A stretch of 64,000 nt of DNA from the NCBI RefSeq assembly GCF_000711735.1, contig NZ_JONL01000008.1:1-64000 (forward strand). Reading direction: 5' to 3'. A program made the translations under genes and the position numbers. Under the pieces are notes generated by a model. It searched no databases. It saw nothing but the letters and a program-made list of their open reading frames with translations, and had not been told where the DNA came from. Each line of letters starts with the position of its first letter. The first letter of the stretch is position 1. This DNA comes from Maridesulfovibrio frigidus DSM 17176 (lineage in GTDB: Bacteria > Desulfobacterota > Desulfovibrionia > Desulfovibrionales > Desulfovibrionaceae). Shown here one piece after another: positions 8,200 to 16,369 of this stretch.

Positions 8200-8251
8200 A
8201 TAAATTGATGGTTAATTTATTCTTCAGATAATGTTTTAGCTAGTATCGTCG

Positions 8252-8310
8252 CAGAGCTTTTAGCTCTGGGGATAACTTAAAAACCGCCGCCCCTGACCGC
8301 AGGGCCGGGG
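8252..8310 (+). promoter_or_regulatory. Structured leader of the IHF/HU-like gene
   Basis: A perfect 7-bp hairpin CAGAGCT-TTT-AGCTCTG (8252-8268) is followed by a GC-rich stretch with a CCCTG-ACCG-CAGGG hairpin. The strong GGAGGAGAGG ribosome-binding site comes next, before the ATG at 8328. It may be an untranslated leader or the terminator of the HIT gene; there is no T run. Confidence 0.35.
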
Positions 8311-8327
8311 ATACCGGAGGAGAGGAT

Positions 8328-8618
8328 ATGCCTAACGGGAATACTCTTACTAAAGCCAGTGTAGTTGATTACATCTATGAAAAAACCGACAGAAATAGAG
8401 CGGAAATCAAAGATTTAGTCGAAAGCATTCTGGACATCATGAAACAGGCCATTAAAAGTGACCATGCTATGCTTGTCAGTGGCTTTGGTAAATTTGAAGC
8501 TTATGATAAAAATGCAAGAAAGGGGCGTAACCCTCAGACAAATGAATCAATTACATTGCCTGCACGCAAGGTTGTTGTTTTCAGACTTTCTAGAAAGTTC
8601 AGATCAGAGCTTAATTAA
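8328..8618 (+). CDS. IHF/HU family DNA-binding protein, IHF alpha-like
   Basis: This 96-aa nucleoid protein has the full family fold: two N-terminal helices (KASVVDYIYEK to VESILDIMKQAI), the turn VSGFGKFEAYDKNARKGRNPQT that starts the DNA-binding arm, and a C-terminal basic helix (VVFRLSRKFRSELN). The arm motif GRNPQT and the phrase LPARKVVVFR point to IHF alpha rather than HU. Such proteins bend DNA at promoters and in recombination. A strong ribosome-binding site suggests high expression. An intrinsic terminator follows. Confidence 0.85.
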   Translation: MPNGNTLTKASVVDYIYEKTDRNRAEIKDLVESILDIMKQAIKSDHAMLVSGFGKFEAYDKNARKGRNPQTNESITLPARKVVVFRLSRKFRSELN

Positions 8619-8700
8619 TAGCAGCTCTTTTTTCTAGATTGGACCGTCTGGTCTTGTTTTAAATGCATGCTCAGTGCTCGCTTGCCTTATGCAATTAAAT

Positions 8701-8730
8701 AAGGGTCCCGAATTGATTTTCGGGCCCCTT
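8701..8730. terminator. Bidirectional terminator between IHF-like gene and rlpA
   Basis: A 12-bp stem with one mismatch (AAGGGTCCCGAA / TTCGGGCCCCTT) lies between convergent genes, with A and T runs on its two sides. Confidence 0.75.
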
Positions 8731-8746
8731 AATTTGTTGCTTTTTT

Positions 8747-9616
8747 CTATTCTGCTACAATGAAGGTGTCCGGGAACTCTGTTCCAAGATCGTTGACAGC
8801 TTCTTCTGCCGCGATAAGGGAGCTGAAAGATCCAGCTTGAACCCTTAGGTATTTTGCGCCATTCACACTCACTTCTTCCATTCTTGATTCACTATATCCG
8901 CTTCTACGAAGAGATTCCAGAATGGATTCTGCACGTTCAGGTTCACTGAATGAACCAACTTGAACGAAATAACCATACTCGGTGGTCGCCGTTTCCGTAA
9001 TCATGGTATCTTCAGCTTCCGGTTCAGCTCTGAGGGTCTCTGCAACTACTGCAGATGTTTCAGGTGCGGCGGTTGTTGCAACAATTTCGGCGGATGTAAC
9101 TGGTTCGACGTTAACGTCATCAATAGTGCGCAGTTCAACGCGGGTTATGCCCTTTGTGGCGATGCCCAGATCTTTTGCGGCTGTGTATGACAGGTCGATA
9201 ATTCTCATGTCAGGATCAGCAAATGGTCCGCGATCATTAATACGCACGATTACTTTGTTGCCGCTTGCACGCTCCGTAACCTCCACCATGGTTCCCATGG
9301 GTAGGGTTCTATGTGCGGCTGTCATTGCGTACATGTCATATGTCTCACCATTTGCGGTGGTTCTACCGTGGAAGTCGTCTCCGTACCATGAAGCCAGCCC
9401 TTCCGCTTTGTACCCTTTAGCGCTGAGATGCGGAATGTAAGTTCTGCCGTCAATAGTATACGGGTCTATTTTCAATACCGGCTTTATTCTGTCAGGAGTG
9501 TCTTTCTGTGAAATTGTAGGCTGGGTAACAGGGCGCGATGAGTGGATGACGGTTTTGCCACAGCCTGCTGTAGCGAGAAGTAAAAGCATGGAAAAGAAGA
9601 TAATTATTTTGTTCAC
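8747..9616 (-). CDS. rlpA: RlpA-like septal ring lipoprotein with SPOR domain
   Basis: This 289-aa envelope protein has a signal peptide with lipobox ATAGC (Cys19). The double-psi beta-barrel (about residues 72-165) contains GLASWYGDDFHGRTTANGE and RINDRGPF; the Asp in the second motif is the catalytic-type acid of RlpA lytic transglycosylases. A Thr/Ala/Glu-rich linker leads to a C-terminal SPOR domain (about 212-289, YFVQVGSF to VQAGSFSS) that binds denuded septal glycan. Translation starts at a GTG preceded by GGAGGAAT. RlpA acts on peptidoglycan at division sites. The gene lies downstream of the channel and cNMP genes on the same strand after a 108-bp gap. Confidence 0.87.
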   Translation of the reverse strand: MNKIIIFFSMLLLLATAGCGKTVIHSSRPVTQPTISQKDTPDRIKPVLKIDPYTIDGRTYIPHLSAKGYKAEGLASWYGDDFHGRTTANGETYDMYAMTAAHRTLPMGTMVEVTERASGNKVIVRINDRGPFADPDMRIIDLSYTAAKDLGIATKGITRVELRTIDDVNVEPVTSAEIVATTAAPETSAVVAETLRAEPEAEDTMITETATTEYGYFVQVGSFSEPERAESILESLRRSGYSESRMEEVSVNGAKYLRVQAGSFSSLIAAEEAVNDLGTEFPDTFIVAE

Positions 9617-9724
9617 GTATTCCTCCGGAGATCAAAAGAAGATATTTCCTCTGTGCTGTTCATATGTATGAATCAGGACAGAGGTATACGTCTCATAATT
9701 GCTCAGCTTATTTAAGTCCAGTAG

Positions 9725-10237
9725 TTAGGAAGATCGGGATAGGGCGAGGGCAAGAGCAGTGGTTAGTTTGACCAGTTCTCCATTGTTTCTTCTTACCGTT
9801 GCAGATAAACGCTTTCCGATTTTCAGAAGGAGCTTATTGCCTGTTACGGGGTGTTTTTGAATTAGGTCAAAAAATTTATCTCTGTTTGTAATCAGAAAGT
9901 CTGAGTCTTCGACGACTGTGACAGTTGCGGACCTTTGATCATTATCAATGAGTGCAATTTCTCCGAAAACTGGAAAGGTCGTGTCATCCAAATTTGCAAG
10001 AACTTTGCGCGGATTTTTTACTTCGGATAAAGGGAGACTCATTCCCTTAATGAGCATCGCTTTCGAAATTTTAACCTTGCCATCAATAAGGATGAACATT
10101 TCATCCCCTTCTTCTCCTTCTGAAATAATGTGCGTGCCTGCCCTGACCGCAACTTTTGTAAAGATATCGCGGACATGAGACAGCTCTTCGCTATTTAGGC
10201 CGTCAAACATCGGTATGGATTTCCAGGTGTCAGTCAT
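9725..10237 (-). CDS. Stand-alone cyclic nucleotide-binding domain protein
   Basis: This 170-aa protein consists of one cNMP-binding domain (about residues 10-135) plus a short C-terminal helix. The phosphate-binding cassette is FGEIALIDNDQRSATV, with the Glu and the Arg that contact cyclic nucleotide in CAP-type domains. There is no helix-turn-helix, so it is not a CRP-type regulator. Its start overlaps the end of the K+ channel gene by 8 bp, with AAGGAG as ribosome-binding site, so the two are translationally linked. The natural reading is a separate regulatory subunit or sensor for the channel, which is inference. Confidence 0.8.
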   Translation of the reverse strand: MTDTWKSIPMFDGLNSEELSHVRDIFTKVAVRAGTHIISEGEEGDEMFILIDGKVKISKAMLIKGMSLPLSEVKNPRKVLANLDDTTFPVFGEIALIDNDQRSATVTVVEDSDFLITNRDKFFDLIQKHPVTGNKLLLKIGKRLSATVRRNNGELVKLTTALALALSRSS

Positions 10238-11396
10238 GGTCAGCTTCTCCTTCCGCGCTGATGATCAAAAGAGCATCATATTGCGCCATAGGTTCGCTAT
10301 CTGGTGGATTCATTTTAACTTCAGGGCCTTGCAAACCCAGTGCTGTTGGATGTCCGGAATTTTCGAAAAGCTCCATTATGAATTGATCTAGTGCGGAGCT
10401 TTCATCCATAACGTCCTGTAAAGATATGTTTTTACCTAACTTGCATGCGGCTACGGGAAGCGTTCCTTCTGATTGTCTGGTTTTCAAGCATAATTCTCCC
10501 CAATTCTTGAGCTTATCTTCCGCCGAGCAAGGCTTGAAGGTAAGTCTTCCTGTATTTCCGATTCCGAGGAGATTGCGGAAGAAAGATAGTATTGATGGAT
10601 TAATTCCCATCATCCCCATCATACGAGCTGAGATTTCTCCACGTACAAGTATTTCATTTGCGCCTGCTCTGCGCAGATGTTCTTTATTTTCGTATTTGGC
10701 AATTTCTGCATAAATGGGAACTTTTGGTGACATGGTTCGCAAAGCAAGAACGGCGTATATCGCTTGTTGGTCAGCTTCTTTGCTTTCGAGATTGTCCTGA
10801 CAAAGAACATAAACTGTTTTCGCAAATTCCGGGTTGGCCCTTGCTATGACGCTGGCCTTGCAGATGGAGCCGTGAACGAAATGCAGCTTATCGCCAAGTT
10901 CCAGTTTGAAGGCGATCTCATCGCGTTGCTGCTCGGTTACTTCACAAACGATTACGAGGTTAAATGTTTTTATCAAAGTTTGTTTTAATAATGATTCAAC
11001 CAGCCCGTAAGCGTAGTCATTCCAGCCCAGTATTATGACATGATCGCTGATTTTCACTGTTAAAAGCCCCTTGCGTTTTTTAGCTTTCTGCTCAACCAGC
11101 ATGGAAGCCATGTTACCAGTTAGCGATGTGACAAGGCCAATGCCGGATATCATAACTAAAGCACCAAGAATTCTGCCGGGAACAGTTGCGGGAACAAGGT
11201 CTCCGTAGCCTACGGTTGTGAGAGTAACTATGGACCACCAGAAAGCATTGGAAATTCCACCGTTCGAGCCTTCATTTAGCTCAAGCCAGTAAAATCCAAA
11301 CGTGCTGAGCAGGAGCAAGCCTGCTGTGGCAAGCACGAGTTTTCCGAACCCAGTTTTAAGCCATGCAATAAAGTTCATCATTATCCTGCCAGACAT
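10230..11396 (-). CDS. Two-helix potassium channel with RCK domain
   Basis: This 388-aa protein has TM1 at about residues 19-38, a pore helix, the K+ selectivity filter TVGYGD at 61-66, and TM2 at about 72-92. A cytoplasmic RCK/TrkA-N-like domain follows, beginning VIILGWNDYA. The first part of its dinucleotide motif is altered from GxGxxG, as in several channel RCK domains. A weaker RCK-C-like end lies after about residue 300. This is the MthK/Kch-type plan. The annotated start is at 11396, but GGCAGGA lies just before two in-frame ATGs (codons 6 and 7), so the real start may be slightly shorter. The overlapping cNMP-binding gene suggests ligand control beyond RCK gating. Confidence 0.85.
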   Translation of the reverse strand: MSGRIMMNFIAWLKTGFGKLVLATAGLLLLSTFGFYWLELNEGSNGGISNAFWWSIVTLTTVGYGDLVPATVPGRILGALVMISGIGLVTSLTGNMASMLVEQKAKKRKGLLTVKISDHVIILGWNDYAYGLVESLLKQTLIKTFNLVIVCEVTEQQRDEIAFKLELGDKLHFVHGSICKASVIARANPEFAKTVYVLCQDNLESKEADQQAIYAVLALRTMSPKVPIYAEIAKYENKEHLRRAGANEILVRGEISARMMGMMGINPSILSFFRNLLGIGNTGRLTFKPCSAEDKLKNWGELCLKTRQSEGTLPVAACKLGKNISLQDVMDESSALDQFIMELFENSGHPTALGLQGPEVKMNPPDSEPMAQYDALLIISAEGEADHD

Positions 11397-11510
11397 GGAT
11401 AAAGAAGTTGGGCAAACCTGAAAGGCGCCTCTGTTTAATTATATACTTTAATGTAGCTTATTTTAGTGATGGGGTTCAAGCTTATTCGATTTAATATGTT
11501 GGAAACGAAG

Positions 11511-11543
11511 AAACCCGATTTCCGTAAAACAGAAATCGGGTTT
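11511..11543 (-). terminator. Terminator after the LysM lipoprotein gene
   Basis: A 12-bp perfect stem (AAACCCGATTTC / GAAATCGGGTTT) with a 9-nt loop. It lies downstream of the minus-strand gene at 11572, with T-rich flanks. Confidence 0.8.
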
Positions 11544-11571
11544 TAAAAGGCAGTGTAAGGGCTAAGTATTT

Positions 11572-12042
11572 CTACAAGTAGCCGAGAGCTGCTTTCATTT
11601 CGCCGGGAACAACAGCATTCTGCTGAGGATCGAGATCCTTCCATGATGAGCCAGCTTCTTTACGTGCTTCTTTAACTTCATCAAGGCTGTATCCTACGCG
11701 AGGAACATCAAGACTCTGTCCTGCGTAAATCAGGTCAGGGTTTTTGATCTGCTCTCTGTTTGCCTTATAAATAAGAGGCCACATGAACGGATCATTGTAA
11801 ATCTGCTGGTATTCAGCAATCCACCAGAGACATTCGCCCTTAGCTACAACGTGAGAAGTAGGAAGAGTTCTGTACTCGTTTTCGTAAATTTCCATTGGTG
11901 TCGGAGGAACAACTACGTCCTCGATAACAACAACTTCAGTCTCTTCAACAACTACAACTTCTTCTTGAGGTGCAGTTTTCTTCGCACAACCAAATGCGGA
12001 CATGAGGCTGATGACAACCGCAAGCAAAATAAGTTTTTTCAT
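11572..12042 (-). CDS. LysM domain lipoprotein
   Basis: This 156-aa secreted lipoprotein has signal peptide MKKLILLAVVISLMS and lipobox AFGC (Cys19). An acidic Val/Glu-rich linker (residues 27-48) leads to one LysM domain (about 63-113, HVVAKGECLWWIAEYQQIY to YAGQSLDVP) and a short tail. LysM binds peptidoglycan, so the protein should tether or sense the wall from a membrane anchor. It is a small single gene with its own terminator. Members of this size are common in Desulfovibrio, but no specific function is known to me. Confidence 0.8.
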   Translation of the reverse strand: MKKLILLAVVISLMSAFGCAKKTAPQEEVVVVEETEVVVIEDVVVPPTPMEIYENEYRTLPTSHVVAKGECLWWIAEYQQIYNDPFMWPLIYKANREQIKNPDLIYAGQSLDVPRVGYSLDEVKEARKEAGSSWKDLDPQQNAVVPGEMKAALGYL

Positions 12043-12102
12043 TTAGAGGCCTCCTCTACAGTAAAAGAAATTTGAATGGGGTACCCAATTGAATTCAATA
12101 AG

Positions 12103-12873
12103 TTATACTTTAACTCTTTTTGACCAGTTATCAACTATTTCTTTTTCTTGCAACACCCTAGGATTTTTAGGGTTCATTTTGTATGCTTGATTAGTTGCTT
12201 CGATAGCATTTGCCATCCATCCACCATTTCTAAGGCTCATGGATGCAAAAACATAAAGCATTTCAGGTTCTTCCGCGTAGATTGTGTCAATTAAAAAGTC
12301 GTATTCATCACGGAAAACTTCACGGATAAGATGATTTTGCGAGTAAATAAGACGACCTAGCAGAGTGTTTTCTTTATGATCTTTTAAAAATAAAGGTAAA
12401 AGTTTTCTGCATCTGGACATAATAAACCTGATTCGGCTTATTTCGCGCTCCATACTTTCTTCAGTTTGTTCTACAACCTGAACAAAGTCCTGTCCTATTG
12501 AAGACTCGGGCAGAGCTATATCTTTACCCCGCAGGTTCGAGAACAGCGGGGCGTAGTTTAAGTTCTGGTATGCGTCTTCTCTAAGCTTATATGCTTCATG
12601 AAATATATATCCCAGCCCCCAATCAAGAAATCTTCCGGATAACGGGTCATCCGTCGTGTTTCTGAAAAGAAGGTGAGCTGTATCCTTGAGCCTCCAGAGC
12701 AGCCCTTTGTTCATGGCTGTTCCTATCAGATCATTCAACATTTCAAAGCTGACGCTGCGTTCCCTGTCGAAAGTTTCGAACTGCTCTTCAAGGGCGCTTC
12801 CGGCAAGGCAGAAATCTCTGAATGTGTCGCGGATAAATTCCGGCATTTTCGCCTGTATCCATGAGTTGGACAT
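12103..12873 (-). CDS. Conserved hypothetical protein, mostly helical
   Basis: This 256-aa cytoplasmic protein has no signal peptide or membrane helix and no motif I recognise. It is rich in Leu, Glu, Arg and aromatic residues. The C-terminus (NAIEATNQAYKMNPKNPRV) looks like a single TPR-type helical pair. It begins 25 bp after the stop of the LonB-like protease gene on the same strand, so the two are probably co-transcribed and the protein may be a partner or substrate adaptor. That link rests on position only. Confidence 0.6.
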   Translation of the reverse strand: MSNSWIQAKMPEFIRDTFRDFCLAGSALEEQFETFDRERSVSFEMLNDLIGTAMNKGLLWRLKDTAHLLFRNTTDDPLSGRFLDWGLGYIFHEAYKLREDAYQNLNYAPLFSNLRGKDIALPESSIGQDFVQVVEQTEESMEREISRIRFIMSRCRKLLPLFLKDHKENTLLGRLIYSQNHLIREVFRDEYDFLIDTIYAEEPEMLYVFASMSLRNGGWMANAIEATNQAYKMNPKNPRVLQEKEIVDNWSKRVKV

Positions 12874-12898
12874 AGCGTGTTCCTATTCTGTTAAATAT

Positions 12899-15313
12899 TT
12901 ATATCTTAATACATTCAGACACGCGGGCAATTTCAGCCAGCTCGGCGAGTCTGTCATCGGCTTTACGGTAGAGCGATCCCAATGGGAACTTTCTGCTTCC
13001 ATTTATTTTGCCGATTTTTACGCCCGTCAGAATTGAAAGCGCTTCTTCGATGGTCTTGATTGGGTAAATGTGGAATTTGCCCTGCTCAACAGCTTCAACC
13101 ACTTCATGTCTGAGCATGAGGTTCACAACATTATCAGCAGGAATTAGCACACCTTGCTCACCGTTTAAACCTCTACGGCGACATACTTCATAAAAACCTT
13201 CAATTTTACGGTTAACACCGCCAACAGCCATGATTGATCCTGATTGGCTGACTGCTCCGGTGAAGGCATATTTAAATTGGATTGGAACTCCGGAAAGAGC
13301 GGAAAGCAGTGTTGCCAGCTCGGCTCCTGAAGCGGAATCGCCCTCAATGCCTGCATAGCTTTGCTCGAAACAGAGACTACCAGTCATAACAATTGGTTTA
13401 TTCTGAGCAAAAAGACCGACAAGGTAGCTTTTGATGATCATCATACCTTTCGTGTGAATAGGGCCACCCATGCGGGCTTCACGCTCAAGGTCAAGAATTC
13501 CACCGTGTCCAACCCCGACAGTACATGCAATCTGGTGCGGCAGGCCGAATTCATAATCTCCGAACATAGTAACAGATAATCCGTTGGCTCTACCAACAGC
13601 CTCACCTGATGTCGCAACCTTGATAACTTCACGGTCGTATTCGGTCATGAATTCATCTTCGTAAAGATTGGATCGGTAATCGCGCATGGCAATAGCTTCA
13701 TCTAAAGAAGCAAGGTCAACTGATTTTTTGCCGTCGAGACGAGCAAGGGCAGAAGCTTCTACCATCATCTCTTTCATGAACGGAATTCTCAGCGAAAGTC
13801 GTTTTTGATCTTCCGCGAGTCTACTGGAGAAATCCACAATTCCAGCAAGAGACTCTCTGCCGAAGGGAAGAAGCTCAGTATCCTGAATAACTTTACCGAG
13901 GACTTCTACAAAACGGCGAATATTCGCAGCGTTTCTCTCTGCAGTCATTTGCATATGAGCTTTTAGTTTGAAATATTTACCGAATCTTTCGTCATTATAG
14001 AGCAAAAGTTCGTATGTTTCTTCAGAACCGATCAGAATAACGGTAAGCTCTAGCGGGATCGGTTCCGGTTCGAGTGTTTTAGTTCTGATCTGTTCGCCAT
14101 CGCCCGGATCTTCAATCTTAGCCTGACCTGTTCGCAATGCTCTGAGCAGTCCTTCCCATGATGAAGGAGTAGTAAGAATGTCTTCGGCATACATGATAAG
14201 ATAGCCGTGGTTGGCCTTATGAATGGCTCCTGCGCGGATTAATGTGAAATCGGTGTACAAAGCACCCATTTCTGATTCGCGGTCGATGCTACCAAGTAGA
14301 TTAAACGCTGTGGGGTGATCTGCAATGACTACAGGCGCACCTTTAGTTTCACTATTGTCGACCAACAGGTTTACTTCAAAACGAGCAAACAGCTCATCAG
14401 TAGGAGACGACTCAGGGATGTGAAGTCCCGCTGGCAAGGCTATAGGGGCGGCTTCTTTGGCCATGAAAAGGTCAATATTGTCGAGTAATTCTTCTTCAAC
14501 TGCTTTCAGGTAATCTTTCACTTTTTCGAACTGGTCAAAATCTTTATGAAGGTCGGCAAGCAAGTCAGCCAGAAGTTCTTTAGCGGATTCTTGATGAAGT
14601 TTACGCTCATCTTTACGGAATCCTTCTTCACTTTTGCTTATTTGGCGCAGGATTGTAGTAACTTCAGCAAGTAGATCATCCGCTGAATTACGTAGAGTTT
14701 TGCGCAGATCAGGGTCGAGACGCTCGAATTCTTCATCACTGAGGATTCTACCTTCGATGAGCGGGATTAAGGTGAGCCCCTCGTGATCATCCACTTCAAG
14801 GCTGAAACCGTTGTCTTTCGCCAGTTCTTCCATGTCTGAAAACAAATCATCGCGTTCATCCTGAAAGGTGCGGGATATGCGTTCGTGGGCTTTTAGGTGC
14901 GGCTCGCGCTCAAACCACGAAGGAAGTTTCTCTTTAATATGCGAAACAGCATCAGATAGCGCTGTTTTAAAATCCTTTCCTTTGCCTGTCGGCAGGGACA
15001 TCGCGAGAGGTTTTTCCTGATCGGAAAAATTATGCAGATAAAGCTGATCCGGTGGGACAGGCTGGTTTGCTGCTCTCAGTTCAAAATATTCACGTGCGAA
15101 ATAGCTACGTCCCAGATTTGATTCTCCAGAAAGATACACGTTGTGACAGCTTCCTGATATGGCAAGCGCCATACGGAAAGCTTGAAGGGCTCTGGGCTGA
15201 AAGGGGTCATATGCCCCAGTACTTGTAGATATAGCAGAGCTATCTTCAAATTGAATTTTTGCTGGATCAAGTTTTGATCTAAGCTTGGAAGGGGATAGTT
15301 GTTTTGCAGTCAT
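12899..15313 (-). CDS. LonB-like ATP-dependent protease
   Basis: This 804-aa protein is a Lon-family AAA+ peptidase of the AAA_32 type. The N-terminal P-loop is GESNLGRS (residues 63-70), with Arg in place of the usual Walker A Lys. From memory, that is a recurrent variant in this subfamily. A long coiled insertion covers about residues 150-290. The C-terminal Lon proteolytic domain has the catalytic Ser in EGDSASGAEL (about Ser660) and the catalytic Lys in GGVNRKIEGF (about Lys703), so peptidase activity looks intact. The protein should degrade cytoplasmic proteins. It is first in a two-gene unit with the hypothetical gene at 12103. Confidence 0.85.
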   Translation of the reverse strand: MTAKQLSPSKLRSKLDPAKIQFEDSSAISTSTGAYDPFQPRALQAFRMALAISGSCHNVYLSGESNLGRSYFAREYFELRAANQPVPPDQLYLHNFSDQEKPLAMSLPTGKGKDFKTALSDAVSHIKEKLPSWFEREPHLKAHERISRTFQDERDDLFSDMEELAKDNGFSLEVDDHEGLTLIPLIEGRILSDEEFERLDPDLRKTLRNSADDLLAEVTTILRQISKSEEGFRKDERKLHQESAKELLADLLADLHKDFDQFEKVKDYLKAVEEELLDNIDLFMAKEAAPIALPAGLHIPESSPTDELFARFEVNLLVDNSETKGAPVVIADHPTAFNLLGSIDRESEMGALYTDFTLIRAGAIHKANHGYLIMYAEDILTTPSSWEGLLRALRTGQAKIEDPGDGEQIRTKTLEPEPIPLELTVILIGSEETYELLLYNDERFGKYFKLKAHMQMTAERNAANIRRFVEVLGKVIQDTELLPFGRESLAGIVDFSSRLAEDQKRLSLRIPFMKEMMVEASALARLDGKKSVDLASLDEAIAMRDYRSNLYEDEFMTEYDREVIKVATSGEAVGRANGLSVTMFGDYEFGLPHQIACTVGVGHGGILDLEREARMGGPIHTKGMMIIKSYLVGLFAQNKPIVMTGSLCFEQSYAGIEGDSASGAELATLLSALSGVPIQFKYAFTGAVSQSGSIMAVGGVNRKIEGFYEVCRRRGLNGEQGVLIPADNVVNLMLRHEVVEAVEQGKFHIYPIKTIEEALSILTGVKIGKINGSRKFPLGSLYRKADDRLAELAEIARVSECIKI

Positions 15314-15588
15314 ATTTATATTTTTCCTTTATATTCATATCTTGAGCAAGAGCTCATATAAGTATGTTTACTTGGTTACGGGAGAATTGTCACTTGGCTT
15401 AATCGGTTGATATGTGAAATTTTAGACAAGGTGTAATGGCTGGTTTTATAAAAAATGTTATAGAAGTGAACATAATAATGTGAGTTTTTGGGATAATTAG
15501 ATGTTTAAGTAGGTGTTTTGGTGTACAAAAAATTTAAAAATACTGATAAAATTTATTTTAAAAAACATCAGTTCTAACAAAGAATTCG
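15314..15588. other. AT-rich divergent intergenic region
   Basis: This gap separates the protease gene (minus strand) from the atp operon (plus strand). It must hold the protease promoter on the minus strand, but I see no clear boxes. The stretch 15420-15580 is very AT-rich with no ORF or hairpin worth naming. Confidence 0.5.
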
Positions 15589-15616
15589 TTGACTCCCGTC
15601 AAATGATTGTGCTAGA
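15589..15616 (+). promoter_or_regulatory. Candidate sigma-70 promoter of the atp operon
   Basis: TTGACT at 15589-15594, a 16-bp spacer, and GCTAGA at 15611-15616 preceded by TG (extended -10 style). Start of transcription would fall just before or within the Rex-like palindrome. Called by eye. Confidence 0.45.
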
Positions 15617-15626
15617 CGAATCTCAC

Positions 15627-15644
15627 TTGTGAAGGTTTGCGCAA
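15627..15644 (+). promoter_or_regulatory. Candidate Rex operator upstream of atpZ
   Basis: TTGTGAA-GGTT-TGCGCAA is an 18-bp imperfect palindrome that fits the Rex consensus TTGTGAA-N4-TTCACAA at most positions. It lies 11 bp after the candidate -10, where a bound repressor would block the promoter. The rex gene itself is downstream of the same operon. Confidence 0.55.
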
Positions 15645-15697
15645 TGTTTGTTTGCGGTCATAAGTACATCTCAAGTTTCGGAAAAAAGTAGGCATAA

Positions 15698-15958
15698 GTG
15701 TTTTTTAAAGGAAACAAAGAGGCTATTGATCTTCTCGGCAATGCCGCGACAATCGGAACTCATCTTGTTTGTTCTACTTTCGTTGGGATGGCTATCGGGT
15801 GGTATCTCGATAAATGGTTGGGAACGAAGCCTTGGTTTCTTCTTATTTTTTTGTTAGTTGGGATTGGCGCAGGGTTCAAGAACGTGTTTGACGAAGTGCA
15901 AAAAATCCAGCGAAAGGACCAGCGGAAAGGTCCTGGAGTTAACAATGAAGATAAATAA
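15698..15958 (+). CDS. atpZ: AtpZ/AtpI family F0 accessory protein
   Basis: This 86-aa membrane protein has two helices (about residues 18-37, THLVCSTFVGMAIGWYL, and 44-62) joined by DKWLGTKPW, then a basic tail. This is the AtpZ/AtpI pattern, with GWYLDKWLGTKPW as the family hallmark. AtpZ/AtpI proteins assist F-type ATP synthase assembly or Mg2+ supply. The start is GTG at 15698 with a short AGG upstream. The last 14 bp overlap the next gene. It is first in the atpZ-atpI-atpB-atpE operon. The remaining ATP synthase genes are absent from the window, as expected where F0 a/c and F1 genes are separate. Confidence 0.8.
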   Translation: MFFKGNKEAIDLLGNAATIGTHLVCSTFVGMAIGWYLDKWLGTKPWFLLIFLLVGIGAGFKNVFDEVQKIQRKDQRKGPGVNNEDK

Positions 15959-16364
15959 GAAGGTTGAATCATTCCTCCACAGGCGAGGCTTTACTCATCC
16001 GGACGTACGTAGTCTGGTACGCAATCAAGTGTATCTTGCTGCTGGAACATGTTTTTTTGCTGCTATAGCCTTCGGGTTTGCCCCATGGGCACTGGCTTTG
16101 GCAGCTGGAGCGGTTCTGACTACGTTCAATTTCTGGTCGCTGGCTAAATTTGGTCAGCATCTGGCGTATATGCGCAAGGGAGCTGTTGTTTCCTTGCTGA
16201 TTCGTTTCTACGGTCGGATGATCTTATCCGGTCTGGTCATATACGGACTTATTGTTTGGGGGCAGTGTTCAATTACTGCACTTTTGGCCGGGCTTAGTAC
16301 CGTAGTGGTGAATGCAATATTTTGGGGCGTTGCCGGATTTCGGCAAAAAGCGAAGGAGGCATAA
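15945..16364 (+). CDS. atpI: ATP synthase subunit I (AtpI-like)
   Basis: This 139-aa protein has four hydrophobic segments between residues 30 and 130, consistent with an ATP synthase I chain. The ATG at 15945, preceded by GGAG, gives a natural N-terminus (MKINKKVESFLHRRGF). The open frame extends upstream to 15858, but that part only shadows atpZ. The gene overlaps atpZ by 14 bp and ends 5 bp before atpB, implying translational coupling. The protein is thought to help c-ring assembly. Sequence conservation in this family is low, so the call leans on operon position and topology. Confidence 0.7.
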   Translation: MKINKKVESFLHRRGFTHPDVRSLVRNQVYLAAGTCFFAAIAFGFAPWALALAAGAVLTTFNFWSLAKFGQHLAYMRKGAVVSLLIRFYGRMILSGLVIYGLIVWGQCSITALLAGLSTVVVNAIFWGVAGFRQKAKEA

Positions 16365-16369
16365 GGATC

